A DNA stretch of 64,000 nt from Bacillus sp. FJAT-45037 (GTDB lineage Bacteria > Bacillota > Bacilli > Bacillales > Bacillaceae_D): the NCBI RefSeq assembly GCF_002797325.1, contig NZ_KZ454938.1:2120267-2184266 (forward strand), given 5' to 3'. Below the pieces are notes generated by a model. The model made no database searches. It was not told where the DNA came from and saw only the letters and a program-made list of their open reading frames with translations. Below, piece after piece: positions 46,304-55,690 of the stretch (the first letter of the stretch is position 1; the number at the start of each line of letters is the position of its first letter). A program made the position numbers and the translations under genes.

Positions 46304-47848
46304 TTAGAGAGTTTCTGAAATCGTTTTTGCTTGAAGGAATAATTGTAAGTAGTCTGGGCCGCCTGCTTTGGAATCTGTGCCAGACATATTAAATCCTCCG
46401 AACGGATGATACCCTACAATCGCTCCGGTACATCCACGATTAATGTACATATTCCCAACATGGAAATCTGTTTTTGCTTTTTCTACATGCTTACGGTTAT
46501 TTGAAATGACGGCACCCGTTAATCCATACTCCGTATTATTAGCAATATCAAGAGCTTCATCGAAATCTTTCGCTTTAGAGAAAGCAACAACCGGCCCGAA
46601 GATCTCCTCTTGCATCAAGCGAGCGTCACTTGCGACATCTGCAACAATCGTTGGTTGGACGAAATATCCTTTAGAAGAATCTCCTGTTCCACCAGCAACA
46701 ACACGTCCTTCTTCTTTACCGATTTCAATATAACTCATGATTTTATCAAAGGCTGCTTGGTCATTTACCGGTCCCATGAATGTATCGTTGATTGTTTCGC
46801 CAACTGTTAACTCTTTCGTTAAAGCAATCGATTTTTCAAGTACTTCATCGTACACATCTTCCACGATCACTGCACGTGAACACGCTGAACATTTCTGCCC
46901 TGAAAAACCAAATGCAGATGCGACAATCGATTTTGCTGCAAGATCTAGATCTGCATCTTTGTCAATAATGATTGTATCTTTTCCGCCCATCTCAGCAACT
47001 ACACGCTTTAACCATTTCTGCCCTTTACCTACCTTAGCAGCACGTTCATAAATGCGCTCTCCGACCTCACGAGAACCTGTGAAACTAATCATACGTGTTT
47101 TTGGATGGTCAACTAAATAATCACCAATCTCTGAACCACTACCAGGTACATAGTTCACTACACCAGCAGGTAATCCAGCCTCTTCTAGTACTTCCATGAA
47201 CTTTGCAGCGACTACAGGAGTCGTACTAGCTGGTTTTAATAACACCGTATTTCCTGTTACAGCGGCTGCCACCGTCGTTCCTGCCATAATCGCAAAAGCA
47301 AAGTTCCAAGGTGAGATGACAACAGCGACTCCGAGTGGAATGTATCCGTATTGATTCTTCTCCCCTACTCGACTAAGAACAGGAATACCATTCTTCAACT
47401 CAATCATTTGACGTCCATAATATTCTAGAAAATCAATCGCCTCTGCTGTATCAGCATCTGCCTCATTCCATGGTTTTCCTGCCTCATACACAAGATATGC
47501 TGAGAATTCATGTTTGCGACGGCGAATGATTGCTGCTGCTTTAAAGAGAATTTCAGCTCGAGCTTCTGGCTCCCAGCGTTTCCAATCTTCAAATGCTGTC
47601 AATGCCGCTTGCATCGCTTGTTCCGCATGTTCTTTTGTTGCTTTAGAGACGCGCCCAACCGTTTGTTCCTTACGAGCTGGATTTTCTGAGGTAATCTTAT
47701 CATCTGTATAAACAAGTTCTCCCCCAATACGTAACGGGAAGTCTTGACCTAATTCCGCTTCAACTTTTTTCAAAGCCGCCTCAAATTCTTGGCGGTTACT
47801 TTCAACCGAAAAATCTGTAAATGGTTCGTGTTTGTAAGGTACTGACAT
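46304..47848 (-). CDS. rocA: L-glutamate gamma-semialdehyde (P5C) dehydrogenase
   Basis: 514 aa aldehyde dehydrogenase. Nucleophilic Cys lies in SGQKCSACS, Glu in AEMGGKD, and the cofactor loop in SFTGSREVG. It oxidises the semialdehyde from rocD or putB to glutamate with NAD+. The length fits RocA. AAGGAG precedes the ATG. It lies behind its own sigma-54 promoter with a RocR-type site. Confidence 0.97.
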   Translation of the reverse strand: MSVPYKHEPFTDFSVESNRQEFEAALKKVEAELGQDFPLRIGGELVYTDDKITSENPARKEQTVGRVSKATKEHAEQAMQAALTAFEDWKRWEPEARAEILFKAAAIIRRRKHEFSAYLVYEAGKPWNEADADTAEAIDFLEYYGRQMIELKNGIPVLSRVGEKNQYGYIPLGVAVVISPWNFAFAIMAGTTVAAAVTGNTVLLKPASTTPVVAAKFMEVLEEAGLPAGVVNYVPGSGSEIGDYLVDHPKTRMISFTGSREVGERIYERAAKVGKGQKWLKRVVAEMGGKDTIIIDKDADLDLAAKSIVASAFGFSGQKCSACSRAVIVEDVYDEVLEKSIALTKELTVGETINDTFMGPVNDQAAFDKIMSYIEIGKEEGRVVAGGTGDSSKGYFVQPTIVADVASDARLMQEEIFGPVVAFSKAKDFDEALDIANNTEYGLTGAVISNNRKHVEKAKTDFHVGNMYINRGCTGAIVGYHPFGGFNMSGTDSKAGGPDYLQLFLQAKTISETL

Positions 47849-47886
47849 GCTACACCACTCCTTATTATCTAGTCACTGTAAGTATA

Positions 47887-47904
47887 TTGCAAAAACTGTG
47901 CCAA
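47887..47904 (-). promoter_or_regulatory. Sigma-54 promoter of rocA-putB
   Basis: On the minus strand TTGGCAC, AGTTT, TTGCA: an exact -24/-12 match, 39 nt before the rocA start. Confidence 0.9.
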
Positions 47905-47956
47905 TTATGAATTTTATTAAAGTAAGCGTTATCATCAGGCTTGTTCGACAACTGTC

Positions 47957-48013
47957 TGCAAAATACTTTGCATATGCAAATAAATCGGCGTTGTTTGTGC
48001 AATTTTTTTTGCT
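47957..48013. promoter_or_regulatory. RocR-type activator sites upstream of rocA
   Basis: TGCAAAATACTTTGCA (47957-47972) is TGCAAA-N4-TTTGCA. It overlaps a second perfect palindrome TTTGCATATGCAAA (47967-47980). A degenerate third copy, TGCAATTTTTTTTGCT, is at 47998-48013. Confidence 0.75.
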
Positions 48014-48121
48014 TTTCGCGGATGAAAAGTACACATTTACATCGTCTTTACAATAGGTCCATATGGCATTAATACTGCACTGTCATAATTCGAGTTATAC
48101 AGACAAAAGGAGTGTTACATA

Positions 48122-49843
48122 GTGCCCAGAAAATTCAAAATCCCTACCTTTAAAACGTTTCAAAGAAAAAATCATAATAATAGAAACAAGCTGAGTATGC
48201 GTTCAAGATTGCTCTTAACTTTTATACTATTAATCTCTCTAACAACAGGAATAATAGGCTACGTCAGTTATGAACGCTCTTCAACCATGAGTAAACAATT
48301 TGTCGAACAACGTTTAATTAGGGAGGCAGCATCTATAGGAGAAATGGGTGAATTTCTTAAGTTAAGTTACCCGCAAAATGATTCAGTTTTCTTTCAAGAG
48401 CTTGAATTTAAAATCATTAACCAGTCAATTGAATTAATGGCCGATGGTCTTTCTGCAGATTATTTTCTATATATTGATGATGAGTTAACACCTTTTTCAA
48501 TGAGTCAATTTTCTGATTTGAGTTTTTCACCAAGCACTCTTCAAACCATCAAAGAGGGTAAAAGTGGCTTAATGCATATGACTGTTGATAGCAAAGATTT
48601 TGCCGTCGCTTATTATTATGTACAAAATCTTCAAGGACAGTTTCTAATGGTTGTTCCTACAATCGATTATATGAATGAGATCAATCAATTGCTAACGATC
48701 ATCGCTATAACTGTGCTTGTAGGAATTCTAGCTACAACGGTTATTATTATCTTCACTGTTCGCTCAATTACCAAGCCATTAGTACAACTACGCGAATCGA
48801 TGCGTAAGGCTCGTAACGGGGACTTAAGTCAAACGATCGACATAAAATCAACTACACCTGAAGTAGAGTCACTCGTGAAAAGCTTCGAACAGATGATGGA
48901 CCATATGAGATTGTTATTACTTGATGTAAAAGGGACTACAATAAATTTATTAAACAATAGTCAGGAACTTAGTGAGTCCTCGGAACAATTAAATTCGACA
49001 GCAGTTCATCTACAGAGTTCAATTAATATCGTTAATCAAGGTGCAGAACAAACGGCCTCAGGCTCAGAGCGAAATATTCACGTCTTCCAGCAAATGAAAG
49101 AGCAAATCAAAAAAAATATGAATCACATTGAAAGTGTCAATGAAAGCTCTAAAGAGATGGACACTAGGGCGAAACTAGGGAATGAAAAACTTAACACGAT
49201 GGTTTTATCGATGGCTGAACTGCAAGGGGAATTTGAGTTATTTCAAGAAACAATGGCTCATGTGTTGAAGGAGTCTACCCAGATTGATCAAGTGGTACAA
49301 CTGATCCAATCGATTTCCGAGCAAACGAAATTATTAGCTTTAAATGCGACTATAGAAGCAGCAAGGGCTGGTGATGCGGGCAAAGGATTTGCTGTTGTTG
49401 CCAACGAAGTAAGAAAACTTGCCGAGCAAACTTCAATTGCTACAAATGAAATTACTATCCCTATTACAAGAATGAAAACTGCTACTGAACAAGCTTCAAT
49501 CGAATTTGAATCTTCATTAAAAAATGTAGTTGATCAAACAACTATCGTAAACGAATCCAAACAAGCATTTGAATTTTTATTACATGTCGTCAATCAAACA
49601 AATAACCAATTAGTTGAGATGAGAGAGGGACTTGTCTCGTTAGAACAAAGTGTTCCTGGCATGGAAGAAGCAACCTCAAATTTTACAAGCCTAGCCCAGG
49701 AAACATTAGCAAGTACGAATGAAATTGGAATGCTAGTAGAACAGCAAGTACAAAAAGTAGCCACCTTCGAAGACATGTCTGAACAATTAAAGAAACTATC
49801 TCAATCACTAGATGACACAACTTCATCTTTTAAAATTCGTTAA
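48122..49843 (+). CDS. Methyl-accepting chemotaxis protein
   Basis: 573 aa. TM1 ([19 protein letters not shown], about 27-46), an extracellular sensor of ~150 residues, TM2 ([19 protein letters not shown], about 191-210), HAMP, then a long coiled coil with the signalling tip [18 protein letters not shown]. It signals to CheA/CheW. GTG start with AAAAGGAG 9 nt upstream. It shares its upstream region with rocA, so an amino-acid ligand is a possible inference. No sigma-D promoter was recognised. Confidence 0.93.
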   Translation: MPRKFKIPTFKTFQRKNHNNRNKLSMRSRLLLTFILLISLTTGIIGYVSYERSSTMSKQFVEQRLIREAASIGEMGEFLKLSYPQNDSVFFQELEFKIINQSIELMADGLSADYFLYIDDELTPFSMSQFSDLSFSPSTLQTIKEGKSGLMHMTVDSKDFAVAYYYVQNLQGQFLMVVPTIDYMNEINQLLTIIAITVLVGILATTVIIIFTVRSITKPLVQLRESMRKARNGDLSQTIDIKSTTPEVESLVKSFEQMMDHMRLLLLDVKGTTINLLNNSQELSESSEQLNSTAVHLQSSINIVNQGAEQTASGSERNIHVFQQMKEQIKKNMNHIESVNESSKEMDTRAKLGNEKLNTMVLSMAELQGEFELFQETMAHVLKESTQIDQVVQLIQSISEQTKLLALNATIEAARAGDAGKGFAVVANEVRKLAEQTSIATNEITIPITRMKTATEQASIEFESSLKNVVDQTTIVNESKQAFEFLLHVVNQTNNQLVEMREGLVSLEQSVPGMEEATSNFTSLAQETLASTNEIGMLVEQQVQKVATFEDMSEQLKKLSQSLDDTTSSFKIR

Positions 49844-49856
49844 CCAACCACTATCA

Positions 49857-49903
49857 ACGACCTTCCTTGCATAACAATAGATGTGCAACTAGGTCGTTTT
49901 CTT
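49857..49903 (+). terminator. Terminator of the chemoreceptor gene
   Basis: ACGACCT (49857-49863) pairs with AGGTCGT (49891-49897); an inner TTGCAT..ATGTGCAA stem and a T-rich tail are present. Confidence 0.8.
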
Positions 49904-49910
49904 TATATAC

Positions 49911-49958
49911 TAAAAACAGTTCCTAATGACCACATAATGGTCATTAGGAACTGTTTTA
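49911..49958 (-). terminator. Terminator of the pst-phoU operon
   Basis: AAAACAGTTCCTAATGACCA pairs over 20 bp without mismatch with its complement at 49938-49957. A U-rich tail follows in the minus direction. Confidence 0.93.
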
Positions 49959-50609
49959 ATTTAAATCAAAGTGTTTACCGTTCACTTCATAGACAATCCA
50001 TTCAGCTAGGTTAGTAGAATAATCTGCAATCCGTTCTAAGTAACGAGCGATAAATGCCATTTGAGTGATATCTTCAATACTATGCTCTTCAGTAGAGAGT
50101 GAGAACAATTCACGAATAAATTGGCCAAACATTGCATCAACTTTATCATCTCGATTAGCAATTTTCTGAGCGGCCATGATGTCTTGGTTCTCATATGCTG
50201 ATAGAGCATCTTTTAGCATGCTAGTTGCTTCTGCAGAAATAACTAAAAGCTTTTCTACGTAATCACTGCATTCTCTGAAATTAGTACGTTTAGATACTTT
50301 AGCTATATCTACCGCCAAATCTCCTACACGCTCAAGATCACTCGATATTTTCAATGCAACAATTAATCTTCTTAAATCTGTTGCTACAGGTTGCTGCCTT
50401 GCAATGAGTAAAGTTACTTCCTCATTGATCGCTAACTCCCGCTGATTAATTAAATAGTCTTTCGTAATTACTTGATGCAATTGCTCTTTATTATTTTCTT
50501 CTAGCCCATGTACAGAAAGAAGCAAGGCATCTACTACCTTGCTCCCCATTTCCAGAATGGACTGTTGGATATTGTCTAATTGCGCTTCAAAATTTTCCCT
50601 CAGTCTCAT
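49956..50609 (-). CDS. phoU: PhoU phosphate-signalling protein
   Basis: 217 aa with two PhoU three-helix repeats. Acidic metal-binding patterns are SSDLERVGDLAVDIAK and ARYLERIADYSTNLAEW. It links PstSCAB activity to the Pho two-component signalling. It is the last gene of the operon, 14 nt after pstB. Confidence 0.95.
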   Translation of the reverse strand: MRLRENFEAQLDNIQQSILEMGSKVVDALLLSVHGLEENNKEQLHQVITKDYLINQRELAINEEVTLLIARQQPVATDLRRLIVALKISSDLERVGDLAVDIAKVSKRTNFRECSDYVEKLLVISAEATSMLKDALSAYENQDIMAAQKIANRDDKVDAMFGQFIRELFSLSTEEHSIEDITQMAFIARYLERIADYSTNLAEWIVYEVNGKHFDLN

Positions 50610-50623
50610 ATGTTTACTCTCCC

Positions 50624-51457
50624 TTATCCAAAACGTCCTGTAACGTAATCTTCTGTACGCTTATCTGATGGGTTTGAAAATATTATATCAGTATCAGTAT
50701 ATTCGATAACTTCTCCATTCAAGAAGAAGGCTGTTTTATTAGAGATACGAGCTGCCTGTTGCATGTTATGAGTAACAATAATAATCGAATAATTATTTTT
50801 TAATTCCCCGATTAACTCTTCTACTTTTTGTGTTGACTTTGGATCAAGAGCTGAAGTAGGCTCATCCATTAAAATGACCTCTGGCTCTACAGCTAAACAA
50901 CGGGCAATACAAAGTCTTTGTTGCTGACCACCCGATAATCCTAGAGCAGATTCATTTAAACGGTCTTTAACTTCTTCCCAAAGAGCAGCTCCACGTAAAC
51001 TTTTCTCCACAAGTTCCATCAATTTCTTTTTATTTTTAATGCCATGAACACGAGGACCAAAGGCAACATTATCAAAAATTGATTTTTGGAAAGGATTCGG
51101 TTTTTGGAATACCATCCCTATAGCACTTCTTAATTCCACTAAGTTCACAGCTGGATCAAAAATATTCGTATCATGGTAAATAACTTCACCACTTGTTTTT
51201 ACAATCGGAACTAATTCAACCATGCGGTTTAGTGTTTTTAAAAATGTTGATTTACCGCAACCAGATGGTCCAATAATCGCTGTAACACCATTTTTTTCAA
51301 TATCTAAATTGATATTTTTTAATGCTTGATCATTCCCATACCATAGATTTAACCCTTTTGCTTCAAAGATATTTTCTTTTTTTGCTGATTCTTGAACAGG
51401 CTTAGCTGTTACATCTACACTAACTTTGTTTTGTTTTTGTTTTTCGACTACTGCCAT
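50624..51457 (-). CDS. pstB: Phosphate ABC transporter ATPase
   Basis: 277 aa. Walker [10 protein letters not shown], signature [16 protein letters not shown], Walker B VILMDEP. A ~25-residue hydrophilic N-terminal extension precedes the domain. AAGGAGG is upstream of the ATG. Confidence 0.97.
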   Translation of the reverse strand: MAVVEKQKQNKVSVDVTAKPVQESAKKENIFEAKGLNLWYGNDQALKNINLDIEKNGVTAIIGPSGCGKSTFLKTLNRMVELVPIVKTSGEVIYHDTNIFDPAVNLVELRSAIGMVFQKPNPFQKSIFDNVAFGPRVHGIKNKKKLMELVEKSLRGAALWEEVKDRLNESALGLSGGQQQRLCIARCLAVEPEVILMDEPTSALDPKSTQKVEELIGELKNNYSIIIVTHNMQQAARISNKTAFFLNGEVIEYTDTDIIFSNPSDKRTEDYVTGRFG

Positions 51458-51519
51458 CGAAAAAACCTCCTTAGAATAATCTCATCCGTTTTGTTTACAT
51501 CCCGATCTTGAAATCTTGT

Positions 51520-52374
51520 TTATAGTACTTCATTTTTCTTACGATAGTAATTACGAAGTAAAATAGCTGTTAAGTTTAGTAAAATAACCATTCCAATCAA
51601 TACTAATGCCGTACCGTATGCAATAGGGCGTACAACCGCCGCTTGATTATGTTGTGTCGCTAAAATATATAAATGATAAGGTAAAGCCATAAATCCATCC
51701 GTTAAACTTGAAGGTAAAACCGGTAAGAAGAAAGCCGCACCAGTTAAAATAATTGGAGCCGTTTCACCCGCAGCACGAGCTAATCCGAGAATAGAACCTG
51801 TTGCCATACCCGGTACTGCTGATGGGAGAACAAGCTGTCTAATCGTTTGCCATTTCGTTGCCCCTAGTGCAAGACCCCCTTCACGGAAAGAAGTTGGAAC
51901 CGACTTTAAGGCTTCTTCTGTTGCCGTGATAATCCATGGGAGAACCATGATCGCTAGCGTGATCGCTGCAGTAATCAAACCTGTGCCTAATCCTAGCATA
52001 GAAGCAAAAATAGCTAAACCGAATAATCCATAAACGATCGAAGGTACTCCTGCTAGGTTTCGAATGGACATACGAATTATGCGAACGATCACTCCCTGTT
52101 TCGCATATTCATTTAAATAAATGGCTGACCCTATTCCTACTGGTACAGAGATTAAAATTGTAAGAGATGCCACATAAAAAGTACCGACTAATGCTGGCCA
52201 AATTCCACCTTCTGTCATATTTTTACGAGGGATATCCGTGATGAAGTTCCAACTAATAACTGAAATTCCATTGCTCGCAACCCAATATAGTAATAAAAGT
52301 AGAGTTCCTACTGTTAAGAATGCAAAGAATCCACATATTGAAAACCAAAGTTTTTCAGCTGCATTTTTAGACAT
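51520..52374 (-). CDS. pstA: Phosphate ABC transporter permease
   Basis: 284 aa with about six TM segments and the permease loop ALGATKWQTIRQLVLPSAVPG. Forms the channel with PstC. Its ATG overlaps the pstC stop by 1 nt. AAAGGAGG is upstream. Confidence 0.96.
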   Translation of the reverse strand: MSKNAAEKLWFSICGFFAFLTVGTLLLLLYWVASNGISVISWNFITDIPRKNMTEGGIWPALVGTFYVASLTILISVPVGIGSAIYLNEYAKQGVIVRIIRMSIRNLAGVPSIVYGLFGLAIFASMLGLGTGLITAAITLAIMVLPWIITATEEALKSVPTSFREGGLALGATKWQTIRQLVLPSAVPGMATGSILGLARAAGETAPIILTGAAFFLPVLPSSLTDGFMALPYHLYILATQHNQAAVVRPIAYGTALVLIGMVILLNLTAILLRNYYRKKNEVL

Positions 52375-53363
52375 TACATATTCCTCCTTTGTCTTGAGAT
52401 AAGAATATCTGCAATTAAATTAACAATGAATGTAATTGTAAATAAGATAATTGCTGTAACAAAGAGTGAACTATAATGTAAGCTTCCCCATGCAACATCT
52501 GAACCTTCGATTGCAATGTTCGCTGTTAATGTTCGAACTGAAGTTAAGAAATTTGGTACGACTACACCGAAAAATTCTTTTAAAGGCATATCAATGGCAT
52601 TACCCGCTGCCATTAATACTGTCATCGTTTCTCCAACAGCACGCCCAAAACCTAGCATAATCCCTGCAACAATACCAGATTTTGCTGCTGGTACGGTAAC
52701 AAGTTTAATCGTATCCCAGCGCGATGCTCCAAGGGCATATGCTGCTTCACGATAGTCTTTTGATACACTTCGCAACGAATCTTCTGCAATACTAATAATT
52801 GTAGGTAGAGCCATAACAGACAGAATAATTGCTGCTGTGAAAGCTGTTAAACCATTCGACAGATTAAACATATTTGCAACAATCGGTGATAAGATAACTA
52901 GTGCGATAAATCCTAGTACTACCGATGGGAATATAGCTAATAGTTCAATTACCGGTTTCAAGAACTCTCTTACTTTCTTTGGTGCGATTTCTGAAATGAA
53001 AATTGCTGTCATAATCCCCCAAGGGATTGCAATAACTAGTGCACCAATAGTCACCATAAATGAACTAATAATAAAAGGTAATGCACCATACCCTGCTCCT
53101 TGCGGAGAAGATGGGTACCATCTTGTAGTCGTAAGAAATTCCATAATTCCAACTTCACGTAATGCTGGTGTTGCTTCTCTTGTTAAGAAAAATAAGATTA
53201 ACAGCAACATAAAAATTGCGATCATTCCGAAAACGAAAAAGACCTTTTCTATTAAATAATCTAAAATATTTGCTTTAAATGATTTCTGAGTTAATGTCTC
53301 TTTTGTAACAAGCTTTAACTCCGCAATCTCTTGATCGTCACGGTTTTCTGCATGCAATGCCAC
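52374..53363 (-). CDS. pstC: Phosphate ABC transporter permease
   Basis: 329 aa, six TM segments after a hydrophilic N-terminus of about 35 residues, with ALGASRWDTIKLVTVPAAKSG. GTG start with GGAGGG at good distance. It forms the channel with PstA. Confidence 0.96.
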   Translation of the reverse strand: MALHAENRDDQEIAELKLVTKETLTQKSFKANILDYLIEKVFFVFGMIAIFMLLLILFFLTREATPALREVGIMEFLTTTRWYPSSPQGAGYGALPFIISSFMVTIGALVIAIPWGIMTAIFISEIAPKKVREFLKPVIELLAIFPSVVLGFIALVILSPIVANMFNLSNGLTAFTAAIILSVMALPTIISIAEDSLRSVSKDYREAAYALGASRWDTIKLVTVPAAKSGIVAGIMLGFGRAVGETMTVLMAAGNAIDMPLKEFFGVVVPNFLTSVRTLTANIAIEGSDVAWGSLHYSSLFVTAIILFTITFIVNLIADILISRQRRNM

Positions 53364-53420
53364 GTTATTTCCCTCCAGTTTACCCTGTCCCCTAACAGGT
53401 CGTGTTCCTCACAAATAAAT

Positions 53421-53451
53421 TGGAATTGCCTCACAATGTGAGGCAATTCCA
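53421..53451 (-). terminator. Attenuator hairpin between pstS and pstC
   Basis: TGGAATTGCCTCACA and its complement form a 15-bp perfect stem around one base. The following sequence is only moderately U-rich, so partial termination is likely, leaving PstS in excess. Confidence 0.7.
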
Positions 53452-53464
53452 TCATACTCACGTA

Positions 53465-54466
53465 TTAATTGAAATCAATTCCATTTTCAGCAAGAACTTC
53501 GTTATTCTGATCTTCATACTGACCTACTTGGTAGAAACCAGTGTCGTAAATAACATCTTTCGCTTCATCTGAAGTTAATACCCACTTCAAGTAATCATAT
53601 GCTACACCTTCAGGAGTACCATTAGTGTAGAAGAATAGTGGACGTGCAATTGGGTAAAGACCAGTATCAACATATTCAGATTCAAAAGGAGTAATATACT
53701 CACTATTTTCATCAAGTGCAATGTTTGCAGCATCTAAATCATCGCTGATATACCCAACACCAATGTAACCAATTGCATTTGTTTCTTGAGATACTGATTC
53801 TGCAATAGCTGAAGAACCAGGCATGAATTTAGCACCTGCGCCAAAATCTTCGCCATCCATTACGTTTTCGTTAAAGAATACATAAGTACCTGAGTTTGAC
53901 TGACGAGAGTAAACAGAGATCTCTCCGCCTTCTTCCCATCCTAAGTCAGACCAGTTTGTCACTTTACCAGTAAATACATCTTTCACTTGCTCCATCGTCA
54001 TATCTTTAACTGGGTTGTCACTGTGAATCGCAACAGCTAAACCATCTTGCGCTACAATAAATTCAATTGGCTCTGCGCCATTTGCTTCTGCTTCTTCGAT
54101 CTCTTCATCTTTCATAGCACGTGAAGATTGTGCAATATCTACGTTATTGTTTATCATTGCAGCGATCCCTGTTCCTGAGCCACCGCCAGTTACAGCTAGA
54201 CCTGCCATTTCGTTATATTCCATATAGCCTTCAGCAAGACCTTGACCTACATTAACCATCGTGTCAGAACCACGAATATCTAGTGAACCTGATGGCATTT
54301 CTTCTTGCTCTGGTGCTTCATCTTCAGTGCCATCTGCCGTATCCCCTGCTGCTGTGTCTTCAGAGCCTGTATCTGTTTGTGCGTCCTCTGAACCATTACC
54401 ACAAGCTGCGGCAAACACCATAAGTGCTGCCATTACTAGGAACAATAAAGCTTTTTTCGTATTCAA
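53465..54466 (-). CDS. pstS: Phosphate-binding lipoprotein
   Basis: 333 aa. Lipobox AAAC (Cys22), then a long Asp/Glu/Thr-rich linker similar to that of PhnD. PstS core: GSDTMVNVGQGLAEGY, TGGGSGTGIAAM, AQSSRAMKDEE, RQSNSGTYVFF. It binds phosphate for PstCAB. TTG start with GGGAGG 8 nt upstream. It is the first gene of the operon. Confidence 0.96.
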   Translation of the reverse strand: MNTKKALLFLVMAALMVFAAACGNGSEDAQTDTGSEDTAAGDTADGTEDEAPEQEEMPSGSLDIRGSDTMVNVGQGLAEGYMEYNEMAGLAVTGGGSGTGIAAMINNNVDIAQSSRAMKDEEIEEAEANGAEPIEFIVAQDGLAVAIHSDNPVKDMTMEQVKDVFTGKVTNWSDLGWEEGGEISVYSRQSNSGTYVFFNENVMDGEDFGAGAKFMPGSSAIAESVSQETNAIGYIGVGYISDDLDAANIALDENSEYITPFESEYVDTGLYPIARPLFFYTNGTPEGVAYDYLKWVLTSDEAKDVIYDTGFYQVGQYEDQNNEVLAENGIDFN

Positions 54467-54532
54467 TGAATTGTCCTCCCTTTTCTGTAGGAAAATATTA
54501 TTTGTAAGTGGTCTCTCCCTCTCACAATTGCT

Positions 54533-54586
54533 AGTATAGTCTTGTTTTATTAAGTGCGTATGAGTTGAGTGTAAAGGTTTTGTAAA
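54533..54586 (-). promoter_or_regulatory. PhoP box and -10 of the pst operon
   Basis: On the minus strand TTTACA, N5, TTTACA, N5, CTCATA, N5, TTAATA have a strict 11-bp period (54586 to 54548). After 9 nt comes a TATACT -10 (54538-54533). This is the classic four-repeat PhoP-activated layout. Confidence 0.85.
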
Positions 54587-54704
54587 TTACTGTTGTCAAC
54601 ACATGCGAAATGCCGTCGTGCCCTGTCTAAATAGAAAAAATAGTGACGTTTGGTTAAATCGATTTTTTATTTAAACTAGCAGATCTAGTAGTGAATAGAT
54701 TTTA

Positions 54705-54733
54705 TTGAAATTCTTCTCAATGTACGGTAGGAT
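54705..54733 (+). promoter_or_regulatory. Candidate promoter of the riboswitch transcript
   Basis: TTGAAA (54705-54710), 17 bp, then TAGGAT (54728-54733). It lies about 30 nt before the aptamer. Confidence 0.45.
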
Positions 54734-54767
54734 AAAGTCGAAGTATTCATTTTTTTCAAACTTCATA

Positions 54768-54948
54768 TGTACATGCAAAAGGTGACCTAGATACATAATC
54801 TAGCTCTTAAAAGGGAAGTCCGGTGAAAGTCCGGCACGGTCGCGCCACTGTAAGAGGGAGCTACGTATCGTAACCACTGTTCTTTAGAAGAATGGGAAGG
54901 GATATGGTAGTGATGATCTCAAGTCAGGAGACCTGCCATTTGTACGCA
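54768..54948 (+). ncRNA. Cobalamin riboswitch aptamer
   Basis: The conserved elements appear in order: the 5' P1 arm GTACATGCAAA, GGTGACC, the core GGGAAGTCCGGTGAAAGTCC, CGCGCCACTGTAA, and the 3' signature AAGTCAGGAGACCTGCC, followed by TTTGTAC, which can pair with the 5' arm. Length and order fit a full B12 aptamer. It is on the plus strand, divergent from pst. No cobalamin transport, synthesis or B12-alternative gene follows. Downstream are a short ORF with a good ribosome binding site (54987) and an intrinsic terminator (55038). Confidence 0.93.
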
Positions 54949-54986
54949 CTAGTACCTACGCGTTTTTTAGGGAGGAGTGATCGAAC

Positions 54987-55022
54987 ATGCATTGGCCACT
55001 ATTGTACGATAGTCCAGGTTAA
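54987..55022 (+). CDS. Possible 11-residue ORF after the riboswitch
   Basis: ATG followed by HWPLLYDSPG and TAA, preceded by GGGAGGAG at an ideal 8-9 nt. Such a good ribosome binding site directly after the aptamer suggests that something is, or was, translated here. The peptide resembles nothing I know. It may be a leader peptide or the remnant of a lost B12-controlled gene. Confidence 0.35.
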   Translation: MHWPLLYDSPG

Positions 55023-55037
55023 TTTTGTGATAGTGAT

Positions 55038-55067
55038 CTCTCTTTCAATTATGAAAGAGAGTTTTTT
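55038..55067 (+). terminator. Terminator downstream of the riboswitch
   Basis: CTCTCTTTC / GAAAGAGAG, a 9-bp perfect stem with a 6-nt loop, then T6. It lies about 90 nt after the aptamer, so it could be the expression platform or the end of a short RNA. Confidence 0.9.
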
Positions 55068-55115
55068 GTGTTTAAGTGCAATCATTACATCACTTTTTTA
55101 ACGGAGGAATTGACT

Positions 55116-55172
55116 ATGATATATGTAAAGCTACTTTTTTATTCTCTTTTTACAGTGGAGGTTCCTAGATGA
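55116..55172 (+). CDS. Possible 18-residue upstream ORF of the thioesterase gene
   Basis: ATG with CGGAGG 8 nt upstream encodes a hydrophobic peptide (MIYVKLLFYSLFTVEVPR). Its TGA overlaps the thioesterase ATG (ATGA). The arrangement suggests translational coupling. Confidence 0.45.
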   Translation: MIYVKLLFYSLFTVEVPR

Positions 55173-55642
55173 ATTTCGTTCACCCAACAAGTCAATCAAG
55201 AACAATCCAATCAAGATTAGTGCTTCCACCTGATACGAACCACCTTAAAACCATCTTTGGTGGACATGTGTTATCGTATATTGATGAGATTGCTGCAATT
55301 ACCGCGATGAAACATTCGGGACAAGTTGTTGTCACAGCTTCGATTGATTCGGTAGACTTTTTATCATCTGCTGAAGTAGGAGATTTGCTAGAGCTTGAAG
55401 CCTTTGTGACTTCTACAGGCAGAACGTCAATGGAAGTATTGGTGAGAGTCCATTCCAATAACTTATTAACAGGAATAAGAACATTAACTACCACTTCCTT
55501 TTTAACGATGGTCGCTATTGATGAAGATAAGTCGCCTATCCCTGTTCCTAACGTTAAACCTGAAACGGAAGAAGAAAAGCAACTTTTTCAATCAGCTAAA
55601 GATCGAAAGGAACTCAGAAAGAAACGAACACTTCTCTCATAA
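55169..55642 (+). CDS. Acyl-CoA thioesterase, hotdog fold (YkhA-like)
   Basis: 157 aa. HLKTIFGGHVLSYIDEIAAITAMKHSG holds the hotdog helix and catalytic Asp region of YciA/YkhA thioesterases, followed by a basic C-terminal tail. It hydrolyses acyl-CoA. GTGGAGG precedes the ATG and the gene shares a bidirectional terminator with arsA. The upstream region holds the short ORF and, further away, the cobalamin riboswitch. Confidence 0.9.
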   Translation: MNFVHPTSQSRTIQSRLVLPPDTNHLKTIFGGHVLSYIDEIAAITAMKHSGQVVVTASIDSVDFLSSAEVGDLLELEAFVTSTGRTSMEVLVRVHSNNLLTGIRTLTTTSFLTMVAIDEDKSPIPVPNVKPETEEEKQLFQSAKDRKELRKKRTLLS

Positions 55643-55690
55643 AAAATAAGGCAGCATCCACTAATTGGGGATGCTGCCTCTCTTCTTTAT
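55641..55690. terminator. Bidirectional terminator
   Basis: GGCAGCATCC / GGATGCTGCC has A- and T-rich flanks. It serves the thioesterase gene (+) and the ars operon (-). Confidence 0.92.

Noticed and set aside
46443-47051. Long open frames on the plus strand opposite rocA
   Set aside because: Antisense shadows of a well-conserved coding gene; no ribosome binding sites.
54892-55101. 70-codon open frame running through the riboswitch region
   Set aside because: It overlaps the conserved aptamer core and the terminator, and its composition follows the RNA structure. No credible ribosome binding site.
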